A DNA stretch of 64,000 nucleotides from Acidimicrobiaceae bacterium (GCA_003162395.1 PMON01000060.1:1-64000); one strand, 5' to 3'; shown: positions 19,160-29,603, counted from the first letter of the stretch. A program made the numbers and translations. Notes: a model not told the origin generated them from the letters alone.

Positions 19160-22100
19160 CTACTTGACCGTGTACGTGAAGGGCAGCGATGCGAGCTGGT
19201 CGCCTCCAGTGTCGGCCAACCCGATCAGCTCGTTGGCAAGGAACGTGTCCGAGACGTTGATACGTCCCGTCACCTGGGTGCCGGACGCCGCCGTCGGCGT
19301 GATGGTGAACGAGATGGTCGCCGTGGCGCCAGGCACCAGGTACTTCGGCGCGAACCCGGTTGCGAGACCCATGTTGTCCGACCAGAGGTCGCCCGTCGGA
19401 GTCTGCACGGTCGGGTCGAACCCCTTCGTGACCGCGAACATCGACGCGCTTGCCTCGGCGGGCGGCGCTCCCCCGGGCCCATAGGGGCCGTACTCGCTCG
19501 GGTTGAGGTACCAGATCCCCGGCATGATCTCGGGCGCGGAGAACGTCAGGCTCTCCGACGTGCCCGACTGCGACGTCACCACGTTCGGTGCGGGAACAGC
19601 CGGTGAGAGGTCGGGGTCACCAGTGAACGGCTCGGTGTCGAAGGTCACCGGCACGGAACCGGCCACGGTGGCGACGATGTTCGAGGTGTCCGCGGGCACC
19701 GAGTAGACGGGGAAGGTGATCCCCGGCGGCAGGGGCAGCGACATGTTCTGGTCACTGCCGAACAGGTCGAGGAGCCGGTACGCCTGCGTGCCCGTCGTCC
19801 GCGGGTCGAGGAAGAAGGCCTGGGGCGACAACCCCGTGTTCTTCACCGTGACGTGGAACGTGTACGCAGTGCCCCTGACGAGCTGCAACGCCGCCGTCTT
19901 CGGCAGGTTGGAGCTGACGCTCACCTGATTGAACTTGACCGTCCCGTTGAACGGCTCGGACAGCTCTGAGCCCGACACCGGCGTGAGCCAGTCGAGCACG
20001 AGCGACCAGGGGCCGGCCTGCGGGGAGTCCTTGTAGACGTTGACGTCGCCAGTGGTGATCAGACTGTTCGTGCTCGTGGTGGTCACGCTCGACGACGACG
20101 CGACGGCCTGGCCGTTCGGGTCCACGAGGAGCGCCACGACGCCGTCACCGATGTCGGCGAAGTGGGCGCTCACGTCCAGGTCGCGCTCACCTGCGGGGAC
20201 GGCGAACTGGAAGGTGCTCGTCTCGGCGGGGTTGCCGCGGCCGTTCCCACCCGTGAGCGTGCCGGTGAACTTCCCGCCTGTCTTCCCGATCGCCACGAGC
20301 GTGCGCACGGTGACCGGGATCGTGTTGGTCGTGCCGCCGACCGTCTTGAGCACGACGGACTGGGACTCGTCGCCCGAGATCGCCGGGCTCGTCACGGCGA
20401 GGACCGCCGACTTAGTCCCGCCGGCGGGGATGGTCAGGACCTTCGGCGAGATGGTCCCTGCGGGCTGGAACTGGTAGCTCGTGGCGAACCACTGGATCGT
20501 CCCGCTGGTCCCCAGGCTCGGGCCCGCGTCCTTCTCGGTGAAGAAGACCGCGGTCCAGGTCCCCGCCTTGGGGTTCGCCACCTCGACGTTCGCGTAGTCG
20601 GCGAGGCCCTGGGGCAGCGAGTACCCCGCGTAGCTGCCGCTCGGGTCGATGAGCGCGACGTGAAGCAAGCTTGCCTGGCCGGTGTAGGGGTAGTCGGCCG
20701 AGAAGTTGAGCCTCGAGGAATGGCTCGGCACCGAGAAGGTCTCTTGCTGGTACACCTCGGTCACGCCGCTCCAGATCTGGAACGAGTTGGCCGTCGGCGG
20801 CCCGCACGAGCTCGTCGAGGCCGAGGGGTTGAGGCAGAACGAGCCCCTCGGGGTCGACAAGCGCTTCGTCAGCCCCCTGGTCGAGAGGTCGACGGTCACC
20901 GCCGTGGCGCCCGTGTTGGTCACCTTGATCGACGTCTTGGTGGTGGCCTTCGGCTTCTGGACGAGGTTGATCTGGTTGGGTCCGATGAGGAGCCCACCGA
21001 GGGCCGGGCCAGTCGTGCCCGTGATCGAGGCCGCCAGCTTGGCCGCCGCGAGCACGTTGAGGAGCCCTGCTCCTTGCTGGACCGCGGGCGCGCTGATGTC
21101 GGTCGCCGAGCTCACGAGGATCTGCTTGACGAGTGCCGGCGAGGGGTCGGCCCCACCGTGCGTGGAGGCGTATGCCGAGATGACGTCGGCCGCCGCGGCC
21201 GCGGTGAGCGGGGAGGACTCGCTCGTCCCACCGGACTGCTCGATCGGTGACGCCGTCTGCTTGAAGTTGCTGCAGTCCGCGAACAGCGACGTGTTCGCGT
21301 CGCACAGCGCCCAGTTGAGGTCGCCGGGCGCGACGAGGCTCACGGTGTTGCCCCCTCCCATCGAGAAGCCGCCCGAGGAGAGCGAGGAGATGTTGTTGTT
21401 GATCCAGGTGCCGTTCGCCGCGGGCGCGTTGATGCCCCCGAAGGTGGCCTGCGCGTACGAGCGGAACGTGGTGGAGGCGCCGACGCTGATGAGATTCGGG
21501 TCGGTCGAGGGCGAGCCGAGCGTGCTCGTGACGCCGGCGTCCCCGGAGCTCACCACGACGGTCACACCCGCGGCGACGGCCGCGTCGTCGGCGAGGCGCG
21601 TCGCGTCGAGCGAGGTGTCGGGGAAGTTGTTCGCCCCGAACGACTCGTTGATCACCTTGGCGCCGCTGAAGACCGCGAAGTCGATGGCCTGGAGGAAGTT
21701 GGACTGAGTCGTGTCGTAGTCCGAGGAGAACACGTCGAGTCCCATGACGCTCGCGCCGGGTGCGGCCCCGACGATCTTGATGTCGCACGGCGTGCTTGGC
21801 GTGGGGTGCGCCGCGTTCACGAAGTTCGAGAGGTCGTAGACGGTGTTGCCCTGCGCGGCAATCGAGCTCGAGTCGAGGAAGGCCTCGCCGCCCGCGACCG
21901 GTGTGCCAGCGGGGTCGCCGCTGAAGTTGAACTGCGTGAGGACCGGTGTGCCCGCGGGCGAGCCAGCAGAGGCGTAGGCGGAGTTGCGCTGGAAGTCCGG
22001 ATTCGTCGGGTCGACGCCGTCTGCGATGTACGCCACCGTGACGCCGGCACCGGTGTACCCCGCCGCGGTGGCCTGGTCGGCCTTGATCACGCCCAGCGCC

Positions 22101-22600
22101 TCGGGATCGAGCTCAGGGTTCGTCGCCGTGCCACAGATCGACGGCGCCACGGAAGGGCGCCTGGACGCCCCGGCCGAGGACGTTCCCGTCGACGTCGTGG
22201 GCGAAGGCTCGCGGATCACGCTGTCGGGCTCGACTGCAAGAACCTGCCGGTTGGACGTGAGGGCGGCGCGCTCCGTCGGCGACACGGATGCCACGATGAA
22301 CGGCAGCACCCTCGCGACCTGCACGCCTTGGGCGCCCGACGCGCGAAGCTCGGTCACAAGCGGCGCCTCCTCGGAGCGCAAGGCGCTCATCCGCGCCGCG
22401 GATCTCGGTGCGAACCCCTTGACGGTGTCGCGCAGGAACACGATCACCTTCGTCGATGCGCCCGAGCCGTGGACGGCGGCGGCCACTGACGGGCGCGCGA
22501 CTGACGCACCGAGCGCGTCAGTCGCGGGCAGCGTCAGGGCGAGCCCGATCATGGGGACCGCAGCGATCGTGAGCCACGACCTCAACGAGTGCTTCTGCAT
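19160..22600 (-). CDS. Secreted subtilisin-like (S8/S53 fold) protein with atypical catalytic motifs
   Basis: SD ggaggt, signal peptide; VTVAYIADGVDPTNPDF, VVVSSGDAGVTS, SGGTSESSPLTAAAAADVI. Confidence 0.85.
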   Translation of the reverse strand: MQKHSLRSWLTIAAVPMIGLALTLPATDALGASVARPSVAAAVHGSGASTKVIVFLRDTVKGFAPRSAARMSALRSEEAPLVTELRASGAQGVQVARVLPFIVASVSPTERAALTSNRQVLAVEPDSVIREPSPTTSTGTSSAGASRRPSVAPSICGTATNPELDPEALGVIKADQATAAGYTGAGVTVAYIADGVDPTNPDFQRNSAYASAGSPAGTPVLTQFNFSGDPAGTPVAGGEAFLDSSSIAAQGNTVYDLSNFVNAAHPTPSTPCDIKIVGAAPGASVMGLDVFSSDYDTTQSNFLQAIDFAVFSGAKVINESFGANNFPDTSLDATRLADDAAVAAGVTVVVSSGDAGVTSTLGSPSTDPNLISVGASTTFRSYAQATFGGINAPAANGTWINNNISSLSSGGFSMGGGNTVSLVAPGDLNWALCDANTSLFADCSNFKQTASPIEQSGGTSESSPLTAAAAADVISAYASTHGGADPSPALVKQILVSSATDISAPAVQQGAGLLNVLAAAKLAASITGTTGPALGGLLIGPNQINLVQKPKATTKTSIKVTNTGATAVTVDLSTRGLTKRLSTPRGSFCLNPSASTSSCGPPTANSFQIWSGVTEVYQQETFSVPSHSSRLNFSADYPYTGQASLLHVALIDPSGSYAGYSLPQGLADYANVEVANPKAGTWTAVFFTEKDAGPSLGTSGTIQWFATSYQFQPAGTISPKVLTIPAGGTKSAVLAVTSPAISGDESQSVVLKTVGGTTNTIPVTVRTLVAIGKTGGKFTGTLTGGNGRGNPAETSTFQFAVPAGERDLDVSAHFADIGDGVVALLVDPNGQAVASSSSVTTTSTNSLITTGDVNVYKDSPQAGPWSLVLDWLTPVSGSELSEPFNGTVKFNQVSVSSNLPKTAALQLVRGTAYTFHVTVKNTGLSPQAFFLDPRTTGTQAYRLLDLFGSDQNMSLPLPPGITFPVYSVPADTSNIVATVAGSVPVTFDTEPFTGDPDLSPAVPAPNVVTSQSGTSESLTFSAPEIMPGIWYLNPSEYGPYGPGGAPPAEASASMFAVTKGFDPTVQTPTGDLWSDNMGLATGFAPKYLVPGATATISFTITPTAASGTQVTGRINVSDTFLANELIGLADTGGDQLASLPFTYTVK

Positions 22601-23086
22601 CGAGCTACCTCCTGTGGGCGACCTCGTCGGCAGACGCGCTGCCAGCGTGGCTTTTCGAGTTGAGCGAAGTATGTCGCACTCGGGCGATCTGCACATTGGT
22701 GACGCGGTGGACACGACGCGTGAGGTCGCTCCCGATCCTCCATTTCGACCCGCGGGCGTGACCTCGTGTCGCCCTCTGACGTGTCCATCGAGTGCGATGA
22801 CCGACCTGTATCCACTGGATGACGCGCTGGTCGCCGATGAGGATCAAGGACCCTTTGGCGCGCCAAGCAGCTGTTGGCAAGCTCTGTGCTGGCGGGCAGC
22901 GCTGTCCGGACGAGCGCCGTGCCGGGCCCAGAGCCGCGGGAGGATCCGGCGTTCCGCCCGCCACTCGGCTGCAGCACCCAAGAGTTCGTGGACCGTTCAC
23001 TCGCCCGTAACCACAGGATGGTGTGGCGATCAGTTTGTGCTGGAAGGGTCTAGAGAGATGGGCAGGCCCCGAAGGTCCCAAAACGC

Positions 23087-24610
23087 GTGACCGCGATTCG
23101 CGAGGCGGCACCGGCTGCTGGCGCCGTGGACGTGTGGCCGCCCGACGCGGCCAACCGCTCCCAGGCTTCCGCTCCACCCGACCAGTCGGTGAGCCGGCTG
23201 CTCGATGAGGCACCGATCAGCCGGTTCCATCGCCGAACGGTCCTCGTCTCGGGCATGGGCTTCTTCACCGACGCCTACGACCTCTTCGTCATCGGCACGG
23301 TCGCTGCGATCCTCACCACCCAGTGGCATCTCTCCACCCTCCAGACGAGCTGGGTCACAGGAGCGGCGATCCTCGGCGCGTTCGTCGGCGCGATGGTGTT
23401 CGGTCGGATCGCCGACGTGTTCGGCCGCAAGACCGTGTACTTCACCGTCGCGGTGATCATGGTGCTCGGCGCGCTCGCGTCGGCCCTCGCACCAGGCTTC
23501 TACGTGCTGGTCGTCGCCCGGTTCGTCCTCGGCCTCGGGATCGGCGGTGACTACCCGGTCTCGGCGGTGCTGATGAGCGAGTACTCCAACCGCAAGGATC
23601 GTGGACGACTCGTCGGCCTCGTCTTCTCGATGCAGGCGGTGGGATTGATAGTCGGTCCGCTGGTCGGCCTCATGCTCTTGTCGTCGGGCATGAGTTCGAG
23701 CCTGACGTGGCGAGTCCTGCTCGGCCTCGGGGCCATCCCCGCGGCAGCGGTGCTCTACCTGAGAGCCAAGATGCCAGAGTCCCCCCGGTTCCAGGCACGT
23801 GTGAAGGGTGACGCACCCAAGGCTGCGGCCGACCTGCACCGATTCACTGGTGGCTCGATCGACGCCTCGAGCGCGACCGAGGCGCCCCGGCGTCTCATGG
23901 GATTGCGCGAGTTCGTCACGAACCCCAAGATGCTGGTGCTCTTGGTGGGGACTGCCGGCTCGTGGTTCCTCTTCGACTACGCGTACTACGGCAACACGCT
24001 GTCGCTCCCGAGCATCCTGAAGGAGGTGTCGCCGCACGCGAGCTTGGAGATGAAGCTCCTGCTCACACTCGCTCTCTTCGTCGTGTTCGCCGTTCCTGGC
24101 TACCTCCTGGCCGTCTGGAAGATGGACGCGATCGGGCACCGCCGCCTGCAGTTCATCGGGTTCGGGGTCATGGCGATGTGCTTTGTCCTCCTGGGCGCGG
24201 TTCCGGTGCTCACCTCTGCGGTCGCGCCGTTCATCGCCATCTTCGGGCTGAGCTACCTGTTCACCGAGTTCGGGCCCAACACCACGACCTTCGTCCTGCC
24301 GTCCGAGGTGTTCCCGGTGAGCATGCGAACGACGGGGCACGGCTTCGCGGCGGGCGTCGGCAAGCTCGGCGCGTTTGTCGGCGTCTTCATCGTCCCGCAG
24401 CTCCAACATGCCGTCGGACTCCGAGGGCTGCTCTTTGTCGCAGGTGGCGCGGCGATCATGGGGTTCGTGCTCACGAACGTCCTGCCCGAGCCGTCCGGGC
24501 GGACCCTTGAGGACGTCTCGGGCGAAGATGAGGGCCAGTTCAGTTGCCTCGTCGCGTCGCCGACACAGACGTCACCGCCAGCGATCGATGCGAACGTGGC
24601 CGTCGGCTGA
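23087..24610 (+). CDS. MFS transporter, phosphate:H+ symporter (PHS)-like
   Basis: GMGFFTDAYDLFVIGTV, GRIADVFGRK, GLGIGGDYPVSAVLMSEYSNRKDRGRLV. Confidence 0.85.
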   Translation: MTAIREAAPAAGAVDVWPPDAANRSQASAPPDQSVSRLLDEAPISRFHRRTVLVSGMGFFTDAYDLFVIGTVAAILTTQWHLSTLQTSWVTGAAILGAFVGAMVFGRIADVFGRKTVYFTVAVIMVLGALASALAPGFYVLVVARFVLGLGIGGDYPVSAVLMSEYSNRKDRGRLVGLVFSMQAVGLIVGPLVGLMLLSSGMSSSLTWRVLLGLGAIPAAAVLYLRAKMPESPRFQARVKGDAPKAAADLHRFTGGSIDASSATEAPRRLMGLREFVTNPKMLVLLVGTAGSWFLFDYAYYGNTLSLPSILKEVSPHASLEMKLLLTLALFVVFAVPGYLLAVWKMDAIGHRRLQFIGFGVMAMCFVLLGAVPVLTSAVAPFIAIFGLSYLFTEFGPNTTTFVLPSEVFPVSMRTTGHGFAAGVGKLGAFVGVFIVPQLQHAVGLRGLLFVAGGAAIMGFVLTNVLPEPSGRTLEDVSGEDEGQFSCLVASPTQTSPPAIDANVAVG

Positions 24611-24779
24611 GCCCGACGGACGTGCGATACAGCAGGGCTGCTCACGTCGTGGAGATTCCCCATGGCCGCTTCACAGGCTCGTGTCCGAGATCGACGGGCC
24701 GGATGCCCAAGCCCGATGCTTGACCCGGGCGGGCGGCAGGGTGCGCAGCCCCGTAGCCTGCGCCTTCACCGACGGGGGG

Positions 24780-25190
24780 ATGACGCACGTGCCTACAGGA
24801 GACCAGCTGTCCGCCATCACGCTCTTCACCGACGACCTCGCGGTCTCGAGGTCGTTCTACGAGGACGTGTTGGAGCTGCCGTGCATCTTCGAAGATGAGA
24901 GCTCTGCTGCGTTCCGACTCGGGCCCGCGATCGTCAATCTGCTCGCGATTCCCGCCGCCGGGGAGCTGATCTATCCGGGCGTCGTCGCCAATCGAGGCTC
25001 GGGTGCGACCTTCGTGCTGACGATCGAGGTTGACGACGTCGACGCGAGGTGCGCACAGCTGGCGACGCGCAAGGTGACCTTGCTCAACGGACCGATCGAT
25101 CGGGAGTGGGGCGTCCGCACGGTGAGCTTCGCCGATCCGAGCGGGCACATCTGGGAGTTTGCACAAGAGCTCCCTGCCGACGGTCGCTGA
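24780..25190 (+). CDS. VOC/glyoxalase-family protein
   Basis: ITLFTDDLAVSRSFYEDVLELP...VRTVSFADPSGHIWEFAQEL. Confidence 0.9.
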   Translation: MTHVPTGDQLSAITLFTDDLAVSRSFYEDVLELPCIFEDESSAAFRLGPAIVNLLAIPAAGELIYPGVVANRGSGATFVLTIEVDDVDARCAQLATRKVTLLNGPIDREWGVRTVSFADPSGHIWEFAQELPADGR

Positions 25191-25273
25191 GCGTCCCTCG
25201 ACGCCACCCAGCGGGCACCAGGACCTGGATGGAGAGGTCGGCGCCAGCCTCGAGGGCTCCTTGGCGGCAACGA

Positions 25274-26473
25274 CTAGGTGCAGCGCCTCGGGGTCACACA
25301 GACCACGGCGCCGTTCTCGATCGTTCCGGCACGCACGTAGTGCCACGTCGCGCCATTCCAGAACATGGCAAGCCCACGCCACGAGGTGCCGACGTCCCCG
25401 AGCGACAGGCAGTCGCTGGCGGACCCGCACGTGACGCCGGTCATGCTGAAGCCGCCCTCGTGATTGATGCCGTGGGGGTTCGCGGGAAGAGGAACGGTGG
25501 TCCACCTGCTCCCGTTCCACTCGTCCACGAGCGGGCTCCAGATCCCATTGGCGATCGGGTAGCCCCCCGTGGCGACACAGAACTGCTCCGAGGTGCACGC
25601 CGCCCCTGAGAACTCGGCGCCGCCTTCGCGATGGAGTCCAGCGCCTGGGGCGGGGGTCTCGGTCCACTGGGTGCCGTTCCACTGCTCGATGAAGCCACCC
25701 ACCCAGGACCCGGCCACGACGCAGAATGACGTCGACACGCAGGCGAGCTGGTCGAGGTTCGCCGTCGGGTGCTCCCCGCCTGCGTCAAATCCAGGATCGA
25801 TCTGATGTGCGTCGGTACGCGGGCTGAAGATTCGAACGACACGCCACGTGGCGCCATTCCAGACCTCCGAGGCGAGGAACTGCGCGTCGACGTAGTGGGG
25901 CTCGCTGGCGACGTACTCACCGGTCGCCATGCACCACGTCGTCGACAAGCAGTCGACGTGCGACAGCCAGAAGTCCGTCGAGCCCTTGGGGCTCGGCACC
26001 GGATACTCCGTCCACGTGGCGTCGTGCAGGACCGCGGCAGTGGGAGCGTTGACGCCGTAGTTGTTGAGCGCTGCTGACCCCGTGGCCATGCACCACGAGG
26101 CAGTCGCACACGACAGCGTCAGCTGGTCAGTCGCGCCGATCCCGACGGCGTGGGGCGGCGCGGGGAGCTCGGTCCAGCCTCGATGCTGCCACCGGGCAGT
26201 CCAGAGGTAGCCGGTGTCGCCGCGGTGGTTCCAGCCAATCTCGGTGCAGGCGGGTCCGAGGACACAGGATCTCGTCGTCTCGAATCCCCCGGCTTCGACG
26301 ATCGGCTGGCGAATCGTGGTGGGTCGATGCCAACTCGTCAATGACACGCGCGCGATCGTTCGGGGCGGTGAGGCCGACGGCGCGCTCGAGCACGCCGAGG
26401 CGCACAGCCCCGCACAGAGCAGGGTTCCGAAGGCCAGCAGCGAGCGTCGCACGGCACGTCCTCTCATCGCCAC
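25274..26473 (-). CDS. Secreted Cys-pair repeat protein
   Basis: Signal peptide; repeats SCATASWCMATG, DCLSTTWCMATG, ACVSTSFCVVAG, ACTSEQFCVATG. Confidence 0.8.
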   Translation of the reverse strand: MAMRGRAVRRSLLAFGTLLCAGLCASACSSAPSASPPRTIARVSLTSWHRPTTIRQPIVEAGGFETTRSCVLGPACTEIGWNHRGDTGYLWTARWQHRGWTELPAPPHAVGIGATDQLTLSCATASWCMATGSAALNNYGVNAPTAAVLHDATWTEYPVPSPKGSTDFWLSHVDCLSTTWCMATGEYVASEPHYVDAQFLASEVWNGATWRVVRIFSPRTDAHQIDPGFDAGGEHPTANLDQLACVSTSFCVVAGSWVGGFIEQWNGTQWTETPAPGAGLHREGGAEFSGAACTSEQFCVATGGYPIANGIWSPLVDEWNGSRWTTVPLPANPHGINHEGGFSMTGVTCGSASDCLSLGDVGTSWRGLAMFWNGATWHYVRAGTIENGAVVCVTPRRCT

Positions 26474-26756
26474 TTTGTCCTCCCAGCCGATCGGTTCTTT
26501 CGAAGCATGTCTCGCCGGGTTGCGGGACCGATCACACGACCGACCATCTGTCCGTCACCGACGGACCCACTCGCCAAGCCAGGATCAAATGGGCGCCCAA
26601 CCAGTCAGCCGATGCTGGGAGCGCGTCCAGGCGACCTCGATCGAGTCGGACTGCGCGCAATGTGGCTCGATCGTTGACACATCAGTGGCGATGGCGGTCG
26701 GAGGTGCGGGGTTAGTCTCCCAAGTGGTCAACCGATGACGGTACGCAAATGAGCAC

Positions 26757-27665
26757 ATGGACGGTGCGAGCCCCATGAAGACCACGGCAACACGAGGTGG
26801 GTACTCCCCCGTCGAGATCGCTGACGACGGGACGGTGGTCGTGCAGCTGGAAGCCGACCATCCTGGTTTCGCGGACCCGTCGTACCGCGAGCGGCGCAAC
26901 GCCATCGCCCAGCTGTCCGTGGAGCATCGTCCCGACGACGCCATACCGACGGTGGCCTACTCCGACCAGGAGCACGAGGTGTGGCGAATCGTGTCCGACG
27001 AGCTCGCGCCCAAGCACCAGCGCCACGCGTGCAGTGCCTTCCTCGACTCGAAGGACGCCCTCGGTCTGCCGACCGACCACGTCCCGCAGCTCGCCGATGT
27101 CACCAAGCTCCTGCAGCCACTCACGGGGTTCGGCTACCAGCCGGTCGCCGGGCTCGCGCCGCTGCGGGAGTTCTACAGCTCGTTCGGACGTCGCACCTTT
27201 TACTCGACCCAGTACATCCGTCACCCGTCGGTCCCCCAGTACACGCCCGAGCCCGACGTCATCCACGAGGTGATCGGGCACGCGAACCAGCTCGCAGATC
27301 CCGACTTCGCCGAGATCTGCTTCGCGGTTGGTGGCGCCGTGGATCGGACACGGTCACACGAGGCCCTCGGCTTCCTCTCGCGGGTCTTCTGGTTCACCAT
27401 GGAGTTCGGCGTCGTGATGGAAGACGGGGAGCCGAAGGCCTACGGCGCGGGGATCCTGTCGTCGATCGGCGAGCTCGAGTTCTTCCAGAGGGCCTCGATC
27501 CGGCCCCTGGACATACGTGAGATGGGCAGCTTCGAGTACGACATCACGCGGTACCAGCCGGTCTTGTACTCGATCGACTCGATGAACGAGCTCAACGAGC
27601 GGCTCGTCGAGTTCTTCTCGACCTACGACGATCAGGCGTACGAGGCCCACACGCGCCGCAGCTAA
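26757..27665 (+). CDS. phhA: Phenylalanine-4-hydroxylase (biopterin-dependent aromatic amino acid hydroxylase)
   Basis: TGFGYQPVAGLAPLREFYSSF...RTFYSTQYIRHPSVPQYTPEPDVIHEVIGHANQLADPDFAE. Confidence 0.9.
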   Translation: MDGASPMKTTATRGGYSPVEIADDGTVVVQLEADHPGFADPSYRERRNAIAQLSVEHRPDDAIPTVAYSDQEHEVWRIVSDELAPKHQRHACSAFLDSKDALGLPTDHVPQLADVTKLLQPLTGFGYQPVAGLAPLREFYSSFGRRTFYSTQYIRHPSVPQYTPEPDVIHEVIGHANQLADPDFAEICFAVGGAVDRTRSHEALGFLSRVFWFTMEFGVVMEDGEPKAYGAGILSSIGELEFFQRASIRPLDIREMGSFEYDITRYQPVLYSIDSMNELNERLVEFFSTYDDQAYEAHTRRS

Positions 27666-27779
27666 CGGCGGCGGGGAAGTCGACCTCGCGGCGCGCTCGG
27701 ATCTCACCCGTGACGGTCCTTCTTGCCTTCTTACAACATCGTGTCATCCAAACAACGGCGCTCCAGGGTTGAAGGGGTG

Positions 27780-28304
27780 ATGGACACGTCGGAGCGACCT
27801 GGGGAGGGCGGCGATGCCCACGGCGACTTCGACCAGTTCTTCCGCCAGATCTTTCCCAAGGCGATCGTCGTCGCCCAGCGAGTGACCGACGATCGCGATG
27901 CGGCCGAGGATGCGGCACTCGAGGCCCTCGCAAAGGCGCACCTGCGTTGGGACCGGATCGGTCGCGAGCAGTGGCGGGACGCGTGGGTGCTCAGGGTGGC
28001 GATCAACGAGGCGATCCGGCGGCTCCCAAAGCCCCTCCCCCTCCTAGCTGCAGCCTCCACGGGCGATCCCAGCGACGACGTCGCGCTCCGGCAGACCATG
28101 ACGGCGGCGCTCCAAGAGCTGTCCAAGCGCCAGCGTGAGGTGATCGTGCTTCGGTATCTGCTCGGACTCTCCGAGACACAGGTCGCCGACGCCCTGCACC
28201 TCAGCCACGGCACCGTTAAGACACACCTGCGCCGGGGCATCGGACGCCTGCGAGCGACCGTCGGCCGCGAACTGAAGGAGGAGCACCTTGTTCGACTCGC
28301 TTGA
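27780..28304 (+). CDS. ECF-type RNA polymerase sigma factor (SigE-like)
   Basis: DFDQFFRQIFPKAIVVAQRVTDDRDAAEDAALEALAKAHLRWDRI; region 4 LPKRQREVIVLRYLLGLSETQVADALHLSHGTVKTHLRRGI-like. Confidence 0.88.
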   Translation: MDTSERPGEGGDAHGDFDQFFRQIFPKAIVVAQRVTDDRDAAEDAALEALAKAHLRWDRIGREQWRDAWVLRVAINEAIRRLPKPLPLLAAASTGDPSDDVALRQTMTAALQELSKRQREVIVLRYLLGLSETQVADALHLSHGTVKTHLRRGIGRLRATVGRELKEEHLVRLA

Positions 28305-29559
28305 TCAGCTGTCACCCCCACTCGGGGAGAACGAGCTCGACGAGAAGCTCGCGCTCGTGATCGGACGGAGCAAGGGGCTGCGAGGGCGGCGCGCTCGCAC
28401 CCGAGTCCTCGCCGGCGCGCTCTCGGCCGCGCTGGTGCTCGGCGCCGCGGCTGTGGTGGTCCGGACCGATGACCACGCACGTGCATCGAACCGCGTCACC
28501 TGGCAGCTCGTGAGCGACGTCAGCCCGAGCTGGCAGCAGCTCGCGTCAGTGGGGTACACCTCAGGCTTCGACCTCAACTGTCCCTCGGTGTTGACCTGCT
28601 TTGCCATCGACGCCGAGGCCAAGCAGGTCGAGGTCACCACGGACGGCGGCGACACGTGGCAGCACGCCGCGCTCCCCGACGGCTTCACCCCGCTGAGTGA
28701 GCTCGCCTGTGCGGGCCCCTCGTCGTGCTCGCTGATCGGCACCGGGGGCGCTGAGCACCTCACCATGCTCACGACCGACGACGGGGGCTCGACTTGGATC
28801 ACCCACCTCGTGGGGCACTGGAGCGTCACCGCGAGCGACGGCGTGCCGGTCCTCTCCTGTACGTCGCCGACGTCGTGCCTGGCTGCGGTGACCACCTTTG
28901 ATGGCTCGTCGACGGCGTCGGTCACGACCTTCGTCACCCATGACGGCGGCACGAGCTGGTCCACCTCCTCGCTCGCACCCGGATTCGACCCGCTGGGCGG
29001 AGCGTGTCTCAGCGTCTCGTGCATGCTCGTGGGCCTCGACGGTCACGACTCGTCGCGCGCGGCGGCGTACTTCAGCGGCGACGAGGGGGCCGGCTGGGCG
29101 CAGGCCGCCCTGCCGGCCGACGTCGGCCCGATGACGTCGATCTCCTGCAGCGGTCCGTCGAGTTGCTTCGCCACCTCCTCGAGCGACGTCCCTGGAAACC
29201 GAGACCCGGCCAGCGTGCTCGCGTCGACCGATGCTGGCCAAAGCTGGCGGGCGACGGACACGTCAGGGCTCCCGAACTCGATCCTGACGTCGCTCTCGTG
29301 TGCGAGCGGGGCGTCGTGCTGGGCCTCGGGGGTCGTGGTGCCGACGGGAACGGGCCCGGTGATCACCTTTGCCGACGCCCAAGGCCTCCTCGCTTCGACC
29401 GCCGACGGGGGCGCCAGCTGGCAGGCCGTCCAGCTCCCCGACGGGATCCGTGCCGTGGCGCAGGTCTCGTGTCCTACGACGACCACGTGCTTCGCGCTCG
29501 CGTACGACAAGCCCCCGACCGGGAGTGGCTCGTTCGTGCTCCTGTCGCGACAAGGCTGA
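28288..29559 (+). CDS. Single-TM protein with extracytoplasmic Cys-pair/BNR repeats; candidate anti-sigma/sensor
   Basis: N-term about 45 aa, TM VLAGALSAALVLGAAAVVV, then NCPSVLTC, ACAGPSSC, SCTSPTSC, SCSGPSSC, SCASGASC, SCPTTTTC; overlaps sigma ORF by 17 bp. Confidence 0.75.
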   Translation: MFDSLDQLSPPLGENELDEKLALVIGRSKGLRGRRARTRVLAGALSAALVLGAAAVVVRTDDHARASNRVTWQLVSDVSPSWQQLASVGYTSGFDLNCPSVLTCFAIDAEAKQVEVTTDGGDTWQHAALPDGFTPLSELACAGPSSCSLIGTGGAEHLTMLTTDDGGSTWITHLVGHWSVTASDGVPVLSCTSPTSCLAAVTTFDGSSTASVTTFVTHDGGTSWSTSSLAPGFDPLGGACLSVSCMLVGLDGHDSSRAAAYFSGDEGAGWAQAALPADVGPMTSISCSGPSSCFATSSSDVPGNRDPASVLASTDAGQSWRATDTSGLPNSILTSLSCASGASCWASGVVVPTGTGPVITFADAQGLLASTADGGASWQAVQLPDGIRAVAQVSCPTTTTCFALAYDKPPTGSGSFVLLSRQG

Positions 29560-29603
29560 CCGCAAAGGTTGACCGCGAGCAGGCCCTCCGCATTCGGTCG
29601 CCT

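Noticed and set aside
20412-21788. 458-aa minus ORF and 20162..21250 plus ORF within the subtilase gene
   Set aside because: Alternate frames of the 19160-22600 gene without recognisable motifs
23030-24409. 459-aa minus-strand ORF
   Set aside because: Antisense to a clear MFS transporter; Asp/Glu/His/Arg-biased shadow frame
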